Source: Bacteroidota bacterium
Lineage (GTDB): Bacteria > Bacteroidota > Ignavibacteria > SZUA-365
Assembly: GCA_014860565.1 (NCBI GenBank)
Contig: JACZJN010000128.1
Location: forward strand, 39,989-103,988
Direction of reading: 5' to 3'
DNA: 64,000 nucleotides
Below, piece by piece: positions 26,083-34,179 of the stretch; position 1 is the stretch's first letter; the number at the start of each line of letters is the position of its first letter. The notes beneath the pieces are model-generated. The model was given only the letters and a program-made list of their open reading frames with translations, had not been told where the DNA came from and did no database searches. The position numbers and the translations under genes were made by a program.

Positions 26083-28319
26083 CACTTTCCGTGAAAGCAT
26101 TTCCGGCATTGCTGGTAAATGCTGCCGGTGTGGTGGATGATCTCTTCGTATTCCGTGAGCAGTTCGAGATACAGCAGGCTCGTCCGTGTCGTGAACTTCT
26201 CTTTTTTCGATCGTTTCAACTGCTCCTTGTCTGTTTTGCGTATCAGTGCACGAACTCGCTCGATGTTCTCTGAAACGTTCTCGGACCCGGAAAAATCTGT
26301 TCTCATGAGATTTTCGGAAATGGTGAGAAGCTGCATGCGAACCTCTCTTACGACCAGTGCCAGTTCCTCGCTCTGCAACTCGGTAAGCTGCTTGTGATTA
26401 TTATCGACATGTTCGTAACACTGTGTCGTCATATGGCGCATGCTTCGAAGCAGCAACTGCAGCGAACTGATCACTTCGGCATAGGTTTTATCGTCAAGGG
26501 ACTCGTCGACTTCCTCCAACTGCGACGTGCGAAGGATGGTCGCGGACATGGCCTTGCCTTGTTTGTATAAATCCTTGGCGATTTTCCGTGCATCCTTCAG
26601 CAGCATGCGATTCTCGGTCGAGACGCCCTCATGGGTCATATCCACGATTTTGACGGAGGTCGTCAATACCGTCCCGAGTTCCGTTTTCAACGCGGCAAGT
26701 GCCTCGTCAATCGTCGTCATCGGGCCGGTGAAACGGCGTTCCTGCTCGGCAAAATCCTTCTCGCGTTTCCTGTGCATGAACAGCGAGCGCGTCATCAGGA
26801 AGGCCGCAAGCAGTACGAGCGCCACGAGGCCGAACAATTCGGTATAGTAAATGATCGTGGCGAGCAACGCGGCGACTGTTGAGGCGACGAGAGCCGTGAA
26901 AAACCATCCCCCGACAACAGTGAGAACGCCGGAGATCCGGTATACGGCGGAATCACGCCCCCATGCACGGTCGGGAAGCGCCGTGGCCATTGCGACCATG
27001 AACGTCACATACGTCGTCGACAGCGGCAGCTTCAATGATGTACCAAGCGAAACGAGAAGCGCGGCGACTATGAGGTTGACCGCGGCACGGAGCAGGTCAA
27101 ATGCCGGCAACTCACCGTTTTCATCCGGCTGCGGTTTGTATTTCGAAGTGTCGAATCGAGTGGCAATTTTCTGCCGTACGCTGAGGGGCGTAATCAGGGC
27201 AAACACATTGAAAAGCATGAGCACAAAGCGTACGATGGCACGCGCAGGAGCGATGGATTCGAAGCGCTCGAAACCCTCGCTCTGCCGGCCCAGATTAACG
27301 GACGTTGCGGTCACCGTGCGCGCCTTCTTGTTCACCCATAGTGTGATAGCCATGATCGCACCTGCGAGCAGCAGCATCCAGGTATTCGCGCGCACCGGCT
27401 CCGCAAGCGCTTCCATCGTCGAAGTCAGCGGGTTGGCGGAATCAGCAACGGCGGTGTACGAAGCGAGCCCGGCGAGTGGTGCGCCGATGAAGTTCACGAG
27501 ATCGTTTGCGGCGAATGCCATTGCGAGCGCAAACGTTCCCGCGAGAACAATAGGCTTGAATACATTGAGCTTGATAGTCCATTGCAGCAAGAGAAGCAGC
27601 AGCGTCCACGCCGCAAAGGAAACTCCGGCGATCATCAGCGTATGCCCCTTCAACCACGCAGCACTTTCCGGTGTAAGGAACGAGGCTCCCTTCGCGCCCT
27701 TAACCAGTATGAAATACGTGATGGCGGCGAGCGCGAATCCACCCCAGATCGCCCCGTACCTTTTTACGCGCACACCGAAATCGAATGTGAAAAGCATGCG
27801 CGAGAGATACTGCACAAGTGCGCCTGCAACGAAAGCGATCACAACCGATGAAACGATACCGAAAAGGATTTTGAAAACGCTGCCCGTATTGATGTACGCG
27901 AGCGCCTCACTCATTCCACCGCCAGCCCGTGTCACTTTGATAAAGGAGACGGCGAATGCGGCTCCGAGCAATTCAAACACCAGCGAGACGGTGGTGGATG
28001 TCGGCAATCCAAAGGTATTGTAAAAGTCCAGAAGCAGCACATCCGTCAGCATGGTCGCCGCGAAGATGAACATCACATCGGGAAACGTGAGCATCTGAGG
28101 ATTGAAAATGCCGGATCGCGCGACCTCCATCATCCCGCTTGAGAATGTCACACCGATGATGATGCCAAGTGTAGCGATGATCATGATCACCGTGCGCGAG
28201 GCCACCTTCGCACCAACAGCAGAATTGAGAAAATTCACGGCATCGTTCGCAACACCGACCATCAGGTCCAGGATTGCAGTTGCCAGCAGTATGATGAGAA
28301 TGATGGTAAAGAATTCCAT
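26082..28319 (-). CDS. PiT-family inorganic phosphate transporter with C-terminal PhoU-like domain
   Basis: A 745-residue transporter. The first about 530 residues hold the two PiT/PHO-4 halves, with signature motifs VGVANDAVNFLNSAVGAK and GLPTSTTVSLVFELLGAA in the first half and AFAANDLVNFIGAPLAG and KLPLSTTYVTFMVAMAT in the second. The last about 200 residues are cytoplasmic and helical (TIDEALAALKTELGTVL, LQLLLRSMRHMTTQCYEHVDNNH) and look like a PhoU-type regulatory domain fused to the carrier. The plain PiT family is 400-500 residues, so the fusion explains the length. ATG 28319 has GAAGAG upstream (a GTG lies at 28325). It follows phoU by 49 bp. Confidence 0.9.
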   Translation of the reverse strand: MEFFTIILIILLATAILDLMVGVANDAVNFLNSAVGAKVASRTVIMIIATLGIIIGVTFSSGMMEVARSGIFNPQMLTFPDVMFIFAATMLTDVLLLDFYNTFGLPTSTTVSLVFELLGAAFAVSFIKVTRAGGGMSEALAYINTGSVFKILFGIVSSVVIAFVAGALVQYLSRMLFTFDFGVRVKRYGAIWGGFALAAITYFILVKGAKGASFLTPESAAWLKGHTLMIAGVSFAAWTLLLLLLQWTIKLNVFKPIVLAGTFALAMAFAANDLVNFIGAPLAGLASYTAVADSANPLTSTMEALAEPVRANTWMLLLAGAIMAITLWVNKKARTVTATSVNLGRQSEGFERFESIAPARAIVRFVLMLFNVFALITPLSVRQKIATRFDTSKYKPQPDENGELPAFDLLRAAVNLIVAALLVSLGTSLKLPLSTTYVTFMVAMATALPDRAWGRDSAVYRISGVLTVVGGWFFTALVASTVAALLATIIYYTELFGLVALVLLAAFLMTRSLFMHRKREKDFAEQERRFTGPMTTIDEALAALKTELGTVLTTSVKIVDMTHEGVSTENRMLLKDARKIAKDLYKQGKAMSATILRTSQLEEVDESLDDKTYAEVISSLQLLLRSMRHMTTQCYEHVDNNHKQLTELQSEELALVVREVRMQLLTISENLMRTDFSGSENVSENIERVRALIRKTDKEQLKRSKKEKFTTRTSLLYLELLTEYEEIIHHTGSIYQQCRKCFHGK

Positions 28320-28368
28320 GAGCACTCTTCATGCTGTGAGATGATGTGGGATTGAGCGAAAGCGGCGA

Positions 28369-29043
28369 TTATTGCGGCTGGGAACCGTTATGTTCCTGAT
28401 GTCGAATAATGCGGCCTTCCCCAATATACACAACATCTTCTGCGATATTGGTAGCGTAATCGGCAATACGCTCCAAATATCGTGAGATGCTCAGGAAATT
28501 CAGAAGTTTTTCCGCCTGGTTGGGATCTGCGACGATACGCTCCTGGACGACACTATACATGAGCCGATTGAGCTTGTCGACCTCGTGATCACGCTCACAG
28601 ACGCGACGAGCGAGGTCCATGTCGAGATCGACGAACGAATCGATGCTCGTCGTGACCATTTCCAGAGTGTACTCCGCGAGCGTGAGCAGCTCCTGGGGGA
28701 AACGAACCTGCTCATGCTGCCCGATGTGGAGCACACGTCGTGCGACATTGCTCGCGAGATCACCGATACGCTCAAGATCATTGTTAATTTTCAGCACCGC
28801 GACGATGAAACGCGTATCGTCCGGACTGCGCTGCGTTCTGTCAAGCAGTTCGACACAGTCTTCCTCGATAAAAATCTCGAGTTCATTGATCTCCGCGTCC
28901 ACTTTGATGATCTCGACAGCGGCAGCCCGGTCCCGTGAGCGAAAGGCGATCACGGAGCGCCTCGTATTTTCTTCGACCAGGGCGCTGAGGCGCAACAGTC
29001 TGCGCTTGAGCTGTTCTATGTTTTCAGCACGTTTTTCCTGCAT
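28369..29043 (-). CDS. phoU: Phosphate signaling complex protein PhoU
   Basis: A 224-residue all-helical protein made of two similar three-helix bundles, each with the PhoU metal-binding pattern: LKINNDLERIGDLASNVARR in the first half and LSISRYLERIADYATNIAEDVV in the second. PhoU links phosphate uptake to the PhoR/PhoB two-component system and damps both. The ATG at 29043 is preferred; the frame extends only to a TTG at 29061. It is placed between phoR and the pit-type transporter on the same strand, which supports the assignment. Confidence 0.93.
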   Translation of the reverse strand: MQEKRAENIEQLKRRLLRLSALVEENTRRSVIAFRSRDRAAAVEIIKVDAEINELEIFIEEDCVELLDRTQRSPDDTRFIVAVLKINNDLERIGDLASNVARRVLHIGQHEQVRFPQELLTLAEYTLEMVTTSIDSFVDLDMDLARRVCERDHEVDKLNRLMYSVVQERIVADPNQAEKLLNFLSISRYLERIADYATNIAEDVVYIGEGRIIRHQEHNGSQPQ

Positions 29044-29134
29044 GTATCGATATTTGTTCAATTCGGTTGTTTGAAGTGGGCGTGCCTCTCACGCGCCACG
29101 GATCTGTCTGCCGGTCGAAAAAGGCAAAGGTGCT

Positions 29135-30940
29135 TCACGTTACGTCCGGAGAATCAACTTCACTCTTTCCTGCCGGGATGATGAGAGTGAACTCACTTCC
29201 CTTTCCCGGTGTACTCTGCACCTCGACCCGGCCATGATGCGCCTGCGCGATATGCTTGACGATCGCCAGACCAAGTCCTGTGCCGCCGAGCTTCCTGCTC
29301 CGCGCCTTGTCGATGCGATAAAATCGTTCGAAAAGGCGAGGCAGATGCTCCGGCTCAATACCATACCCTTGATCCTTGATCGCAATACGTATCATCCCGT
29401 CGGCGGAACGAGCGGCATGCACCGCAATCGACTGGCCCTCGTCGCTGTACTTGATCCCGTTGCTGATCAGATTGATCACGGCCTGCTCGAGCAGCGGCGG
29501 ATTGGTGACCGCCTGCAGTTCGGCCGCACATTCAAGTTCGATTCGCATTTGCTTCAGATCAGCATCCCGCTGACAACTCTGCACAGCCGAAACAAGCACG
29601 TCGCGCACTGATGCTTCGCGCAGTTCTATATGCTCCTGTTCGCCTCCTTGCTCGATGCGCGAAAGACTCAACAGATCCTCAATGATCGCGTTCAATCGGT
29701 CCGCCTGACGGGAGACGATACCGAGGAAACGTATCGCATCTTCCCTGTCGTTGATCGCTCCGTCGAGCAGCGTTTCGACGAACCCCTTGATGCTCGTGAT
29801 CGGTGTCTTCAACTCGTGCGACACATTCGCGACGAATTCGCGGCGGACGTTTTCCAGATTGCGCAGCTCGGTATAATCGTTCATAACGACCACTACTCCG
29901 AGCGGCTTCCGATGCTCATCGCGAAGAATGCTTCCATGTACCTGCAGAAAACGCTCCACGTCATCGACGATGGTGATATATCCCTCGGTCGTGTTTTCGC
30001 TTGTCAGCGTCTGATCCACGAACCTCTGCAGACCGATGTTTCTCACCACCTCCTGTATGCTTTTCCCTTTCGCCTTGTCGATATTTACACGCAGCATCCT
30101 GGCAGCGGAGTGGTTGACGTTGATGAGCCGCTCTTCCATGTCGAAAGCAATCACGCCCTCGACCATGCTTGAAAGCACCGCATCCTGTTCACTGTGCTGC
30201 TGGGTTATCTGCACAATGCGTTCCTGCAGCTGGGCTGCCATGTTGTTCATGACGACCGCGAGATCGCTCAACTCCTCAGAACGCGGTACCGGCAGGCGGA
30301 AATCGAGATCTCCCTCGGCAAAACGGCGTGCGCCCTGTTTCAGGGTTTCGATGGGACGTGTAATTCTGCGCGAAATCAACAGGCTCATCAGCGTCGCCAC
30401 CAGGGCGATCACCAGTCCGCCCAACAGCACCTGCAGCTGCAGCCCGGTAATACTCGCTTCAACGGTTTCAAGGGGGACCGCTGTCCGAAGCACGCCGAGC
30501 ACACGTCCGTTATCTGAAACGGTGACAGCGGCGTACATCGTGTTTTTCTGCAGCGTGCGACTGAATCGCGTCGAGTTCCCGTGCTTTCCAGCCATTGCCT
30601 CCCGTATTTCCGGGCGTCCCCGATGGTTGTCCATCATCGCGGGATCATGCCACGAGTCGGCGAGCACCACGCCGTCGGCCCTTATCACAGTCACTCGCGT
30701 CGCGCTGCGCGTGCTGATGTCGGAACAGCTCCTCTGCAGCGCGGGCATATCTCCGTCTTTCCACGAACGCAGCACTTCGTCGCGCATGATGGCCGCGCGC
30801 GCGAGCAGATCGTCTGATACCTGATCGAGCAGGATACTTTTAAACGAATAGGACGTCAGAAAAATAAAAGCGGCGAGGGCCAGAAAGATGACGAGAAGAC
30901 TTGATATGTACAACTGCCAAAACAGCTTCTTTTTTCTCAT
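29135..30940 (-). CDS. phoR: Phosphate-regulon-type sensor histidine kinase, PhoR-like
   Basis: A 601-residue kinase. In order it shows a transmembrane helix (about 9-30), a periplasmic sensor domain of about 130 residues, a second helix (about 167-190), HAMP (about 192-245, ISRRITRPIETLKQGARRFAEGDLDFR), a PAS domain (about 250-360), the phosphoacceptor His375 in ANVSHELKTP, and an ATPase domain with DQGYGI and GGTGLGLAIVKHIA. HAMP-PAS-HisKA order and its place between a PhoB-like regulator and phoU support a PhoR role. The frame is open to 31036, but ATG 30940 lies four bases after the regulator stop. Confidence 0.88.
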   Translation of the reverse strand: MRKKKLFWQLYISSLLVIFLALAAFIFLTSYSFKSILLDQVSDDLLARAAIMRDEVLRSWKDGDMPALQRSCSDISTRSATRVTVIRADGVVLADSWHDPAMMDNHRGRPEIREAMAGKHGNSTRFSRTLQKNTMYAAVTVSDNGRVLGVLRTAVPLETVEASITGLQLQVLLGGLVIALVATLMSLLISRRITRPIETLKQGARRFAEGDLDFRLPVPRSEELSDLAVVMNNMAAQLQERIVQITQQHSEQDAVLSSMVEGVIAFDMEERLINVNHSAARMLRVNIDKAKGKSIQEVVRNIGLQRFVDQTLTSENTTEGYITIVDDVERFLQVHGSILRDEHRKPLGVVVVMNDYTELRNLENVRREFVANVSHELKTPITSIKGFVETLLDGAINDREDAIRFLGIVSRQADRLNAIIEDLLSLSRIEQGGEQEHIELREASVRDVLVSAVQSCQRDADLKQMRIELECAAELQAVTNPPLLEQAVINLISNGIKYSDEGQSIAVHAARSADGMIRIAIKDQGYGIEPEHLPRLFERFYRIDKARSRKLGGTGLGLAIVKHIAQAHHGRVEVQSTPGKGSEFTLIIPAGKSEVDSPDVT

Positions 30941-30944
30941 GCGA

Positions 30945-31634
30945 TTACTCCATGAAGCGATAGCCGACTCCACGTACCGTTTCGACATAGCGACCGGCAT
31001 CGCCGAGTTTCTTGCGCAAACCGACGATCTGGACATCTACCGAACGATCCGTCACGGGATAGTCGTCTCCTCGCACTGCTTCCACGATCTGTGATCGCGT
31101 GAAGACCCAGCCGGGACGGTTCGCCAAAAAATGAAGAACGCGAAACTCCGTCAGAGTAAGTATGACCGATACACCGTCGACCAGCACCTCGTGTCGTCCC
31201 GGGTTGATCACGAGTTCATGAATCTTCACGAGGCCGCCTTCTTCTGTGACGATCGGCTCCGAACCACGTCGGAGCACTGCCTTCACCCGTGCGAGCAATA
31301 CACGGCGGCTGAATGGCTTCGTGATGTAATCGTCCGCCCCCAGTTCCAAACCGGTTACGATATCGGCTTCCTCGCTGCGGGCTGTCAGCATGATCACGGG
31401 AATGCTGCGTGTGGCACTGTCTGCCTTGAGCGCCTTGCAGACCTCCAGACCGTCGACACCGGGGAGCATCAGGTCGAGAAGGATCAAATCAGGCGTCTGC
31501 TGCTTGACAGATCGCAACGCCATCTCGCCGGATGTCACTGCCTGCACGTTGTATCCTTCTTTGCCAAGATTGTAGGAAAGAAGTTCGAGTATTTCTTCCT
31601 CGTCCTCAACCGCCAGAATGTTCGCTTTCGGCAT
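30945..31634 (-). CDS. phoB: OmpR-family response regulator, PhoB-like
   Basis: A 229-residue regulator. The receiver has EDEEE near residue 10, phosphoacceptor Asp54 in LLDLMLPG, MLTARSEE and YITKPFS. The winged helix has LTLTEFRVLHFLANRPGWVFTRSQIV and RSVDVQIVGLRKKLG, then the ending ETVRGVGYRF, as in PhoB. It heads the cluster phoB-phoR-phoU-pit-eamA, all on the minus strand with gaps of 4, 91 and 49 bp and a one-base overlap. ATG 31634 is chosen; a GTG at 31643 is possible. I see no convincing Pho box in the 31635-31913 divergent gap. Confidence 0.88.
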   Translation of the reverse strand: MPKANILAVEDEEEILELLSYNLGKEGYNVQAVTSGEMALRSVKQQTPDLILLDLMLPGVDGLEVCKALKADSATRSIPVIMLTARSEEADIVTGLELGADDYITKPFSRRVLLARVKAVLRRGSEPIVTEEGGLVKIHELVINPGRHEVLVDGVSVILTLTEFRVLHFLANRPGWVFTRSQIVEAVRGDDYPVTDRSVDVQIVGLRKKLGDAGRYVETVRGVGYRFME

Positions 31635-31836
31635 GGCTTTCACTGTAGAAATTGGATCATACGTTCTCCTAATATCGCATTTCCATTGTTAGATTCCGGT
31701 TAGCATTCGGCGAGAATTCAATGCAATCCCCCATTTTTCAAAAATCATCGCGTTAGGACGGGGTGAGCGGATGGTCAGGAACGAACCTGAGCGGGCGAAA
31801 CGCCGGGTCAGGGTAGGAAAAAAGACAATACGGTAT

Positions 31837-31844
31837 TATCTTTG
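31837..31844 (+). promoter_or_regulatory. Candidate -7 element (TATCTTTG) upstream of iorA
   Basis: TATCTTTG matches TAnnTTTG and lies about 70 bases before the iorA start. A -33 TTG is not evident at 17-23 bases, so confidence is limited. The remaining 31635-31913 gap shows no other feature. Confidence 0.33.
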
Positions 31845-31913
31845 AAGCCGACGTCCTGGTAGAATTCACCTGCCGATGTAACGACTTTCGATATAACACA
31901 AAAAGGAATGCAC

Positions 31914-33518
31914 ATGAAACGGATGCTGCTGCTCGGCGACGAGGCAATCGCGCAAGGCGCTCTCGATGCCGGACTCTCCGGGGTCTATGCGTACCCCGGC
32001 ACCCCGTCGACTGAAATTACGGAATACATTCAGCGCTCGAAAGAGGCCCGCGAACGGGGGGTCCACTCCGATTGGAGCGCGAATGAGAAAACGGCGATGG
32101 AGGCGGCGCTGGGCATGTCCTACGCCGGGAAGCGCGCCATGACCTGCATGAAGCACGTAGGACTCAACGTCGCCGCCGACGGATTCGTCAATGCCGGCAT
32201 CACCGGTGCCAATGGCGGATTGCTCGTTGTGGTCGCCGACGATCCGTCTATGCATTCATCGCAGAACGAACAGGATTCCCGCTTCTACGGGAAGTTTGCA
32301 CTCGTCCCGGTACTCGAACCTGCGAATCAGCAGGAATGCTATCTTGCCGCCGGCTACGGTCTCGAGCTTTCGGAGAAATACAATACGCCGGTGATGATCC
32401 GCATTACGACGCGCCTCGCCCATTCACGCGCAGGCGTCGAGCTGAGCGAGCTGCGTGCGGAAAACGCGCTTCGACTGCCGACCGACAAACAGCAGTTCAT
32501 CCTGCTTCCCGCCATAGCACGAAAAAGTTACCAGACCTTGCTGGGCAAGCAGGCGGCGTTCGAGGAAGAATCCGAATCGTCACCTCTCAATCGCTACGAA
32601 GATGCCGACGACAAGTCTCTCGGTATTATTGCCTGCGGTATCGGCTATAATTATCTCATGGAGAATTTCCCGGAAGGGTGTCCGCACCCCGTTCTGAAGA
32701 TCGGACAGTATCCTGTGCCCCGCACCATGGTCAAGCGCCTGCTCGAAAGCTGCGAGCGCGTGCTCATTCTTGAAGAAGGCGCACCGATACTCGAGGAGCA
32801 GATTCGCGGACTTCTGGATGTTTCGTTCAATATTGCCGGCCGCCTCGACGGCACGGTGCCCCGCGCTGGAGAACTCAACCCGAACATCGTGGCGAAAGCG
32901 TTGGGCGAGGAAATTGCCGTTGGACAGGACAAGCCCGCCCTCGTCCAGCCGCGTCCCCCCGAGCTCTGCAAGGGCTGTCCGCACATCGACAGCTACAACG
33001 CTCTCAATGAAGCACTCCATGAACTCGATCCCGGACGCGTGTTCAGCGACATCGGCTGCTATACGCTCGGTGCACTCGCGCCCTTTCATTCGATCAACAC
33101 CTGCGTCGACATGGGTGCTTCGATAACCATGGCAAAAGGCGCCGCGGATGCAGGGCTCTTCCCCGCCGTCGCCGTCATCGGCGATTCGACCTTTACGCAT
33201 TCCGGTATGACTGGACTTCTGGATGCCATTATCGAAAACTCACCGATCACGGTAATGATCGTCGATAATGAAACCACCGGCATGACGGGTGGACAGACAT
33301 CGTCTGCCCGAGGAAAACTCGAAGACATCTGCAAGGGACTCGGTGTACCCGAGGAACACATTATCGTGGTGGAACCCCTCAGAAAGCACCACGACGAAAA
33401 TGTACGACTCATCAAGAACGAGTTGTTCTACCGTGGTATCTCGGTCGTCATCGAACGGCGGGAGTGCATTCAGACCGCCAAAGTCGTCGTGAAAATCCCG
33501 AAGGAGGCCAACGCATGA
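31914..33518 (+). CDS. iorA: Indolepyruvate:ferredoxin oxidoreductase alpha subunit (short form)
   Basis: A 534-residue thiamine-diphosphate enzyme that oxidatively decarboxylates aryl-pyruvates to aryl-acetyl-CoA with IorB. The N-terminal pyrimidine-binding domain has VYAYPGTPSTEI and a stretch around MKHVGLNVAADG; CKGCPH lies at about 352-357; the TPP-binding domain has DIGCYTLG, GASITMAKG and GDSTFTHSGM with IVDNETTGMTGGQ. The archaeal protein carries a 2[4Fe-4S] ferredoxin domain after this point; here the protein ends soon after RRECIQTAKVVVKIPK, without it. AAGGA is six bases from ATG 31914 and touches ATG 31908, so the second ATG is chosen. It overlaps iorB by ATGA. Confidence 0.92.
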   Translation: MKRMLLLGDEAIAQGALDAGLSGVYAYPGTPSTEITEYIQRSKEARERGVHSDWSANEKTAMEAALGMSYAGKRAMTCMKHVGLNVAADGFVNAGITGANGGLLVVVADDPSMHSSQNEQDSRFYGKFALVPVLEPANQQECYLAAGYGLELSEKYNTPVMIRITTRLAHSRAGVELSELRAENALRLPTDKQQFILLPAIARKSYQTLLGKQAAFEEESESSPLNRYEDADDKSLGIIACGIGYNYLMENFPEGCPHPVLKIGQYPVPRTMVKRLLESCERVLILEEGAPILEEQIRGLLDVSFNIAGRLDGTVPRAGELNPNIVAKALGEEIAVGQDKPALVQPRPPELCKGCPHIDSYNALNEALHELDPGRVFSDIGCYTLGALAPFHSINTCVDMGASITMAKGAADAGLFPAVAVIGDSTFTHSGMTGLLDAIIENSPITVMIVDNETTGMTGGQTSSARGKLEDICKGLGVPEEHIIVVEPLRKHHDENVRLIKNELFYRGISVVIERRECIQTAKVVVKIPKEANA

Positions 33519-34108
33519 AACGCGATATCATTCTCGCCGGCGTCGGCGGACAGGGCATTCTCACCATCGCGACCGTTATCGGATATGCAGCGGTCGAGCG
33601 GGGACTTCATCTCAAACAGGCGGAAGTGCATGGCATGTCACAGCGTGGCGGCGATGTTCAGTCGCATCTTCGTATCAGTGACAAGGAAATTCATTCCGAT
33701 CTGATTCCTGAAGGGCGCGTCGATCTGATCATTTCCATCGAGCCGATGGAAGCGTTGCGCTACACCTCCTTCCTCGCGCCGGACGGCTGGATTATTGCGA
33801 ACAAGAAGCCGTTCGTGAACATCCCGACGTATCCAGATTTCGAGGATGTGTGGAAAAGCATCGAAAGCATGCCCCGCAGCATCCTTCTTGACGGAGAGAA
33901 AATCGCGCGCGAAGTCGCGACAGCCCGTTCGATGAATATGGTCGTTCTCGGTGCGTCCTCCCCGTTCCTTCCGTTTGAAATCGAAGAACTCGAGCGCGCC
34001 ATCGAGGCGATCTTCAGCCGCAAGGGTGAGGCGATTGTCGCACAGAACATCGCGGCATTGCGCGCCGGTCGCGCCCTCGCGGAAGAGCGCAACCTGGCGA
34101 TCCACTGA
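33515..34108 (+). CDS. iorB: Indolepyruvate:ferredoxin oxidoreductase beta subunit
   Basis: A 197-residue gamma-domain protein that binds the CoA side of the substrate in 2-oxoacid:ferredoxin oxidoreductases. It begins with the typical DIILAGVGGQGILTIATVIG, then LKQAEVHGMSQRGGDVQSHLRI and EPMEALRYTSFL. AAGGAGG stands at 33501-33507 and the ATG overlaps the iorA stop (ATGA 33515-33518). Together iorAB would degrade aromatic amino acids after transamination, or run in reverse for synthesis, with ferredoxin as electron carrier. A bidirectional terminator follows. Confidence 0.93.
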   Translation: MKRDIILAGVGGQGILTIATVIGYAAVERGLHLKQAEVHGMSQRGGDVQSHLRISDKEIHSDLIPEGRVDLIISIEPMEALRYTSFLAPDGWIIANKKPFVNIPTYPDFEDVWKSIESMPRSILLDGEKIAREVATARSMNMVVLGASSPFLPFEIEELERAIEAIFSRKGEAIVAQNIAALRAGRALAEERNLAIH

Positions 34109-34132
34109 TTTCCGACGATCTCACTGAAAATG

Positions 34133-34168
34133 AAAAACCCCGCCGCGGCGGGGTTTTTCATTTTTCAT
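34133..34168. terminator. Bidirectional rho-independent terminator
   Basis: The stem CCCCGCC (34138-34144) and GGCGGGG (34147-34153) with a two-base loop is flanked by five A on the left and five T plus a further T run on the right. It lies between the convergent iorB and first S46 peptidase genes, so it can serve both strands. Confidence 0.9.
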
Positions 34169-34179
34169 GTCAGGATCGA

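Noticed and set aside
31635..31913. Pho box upstream of phoB
   Set aside because: No pair of CTGTCAT-like direct repeats was found; regulation by PhoB is not claimed.
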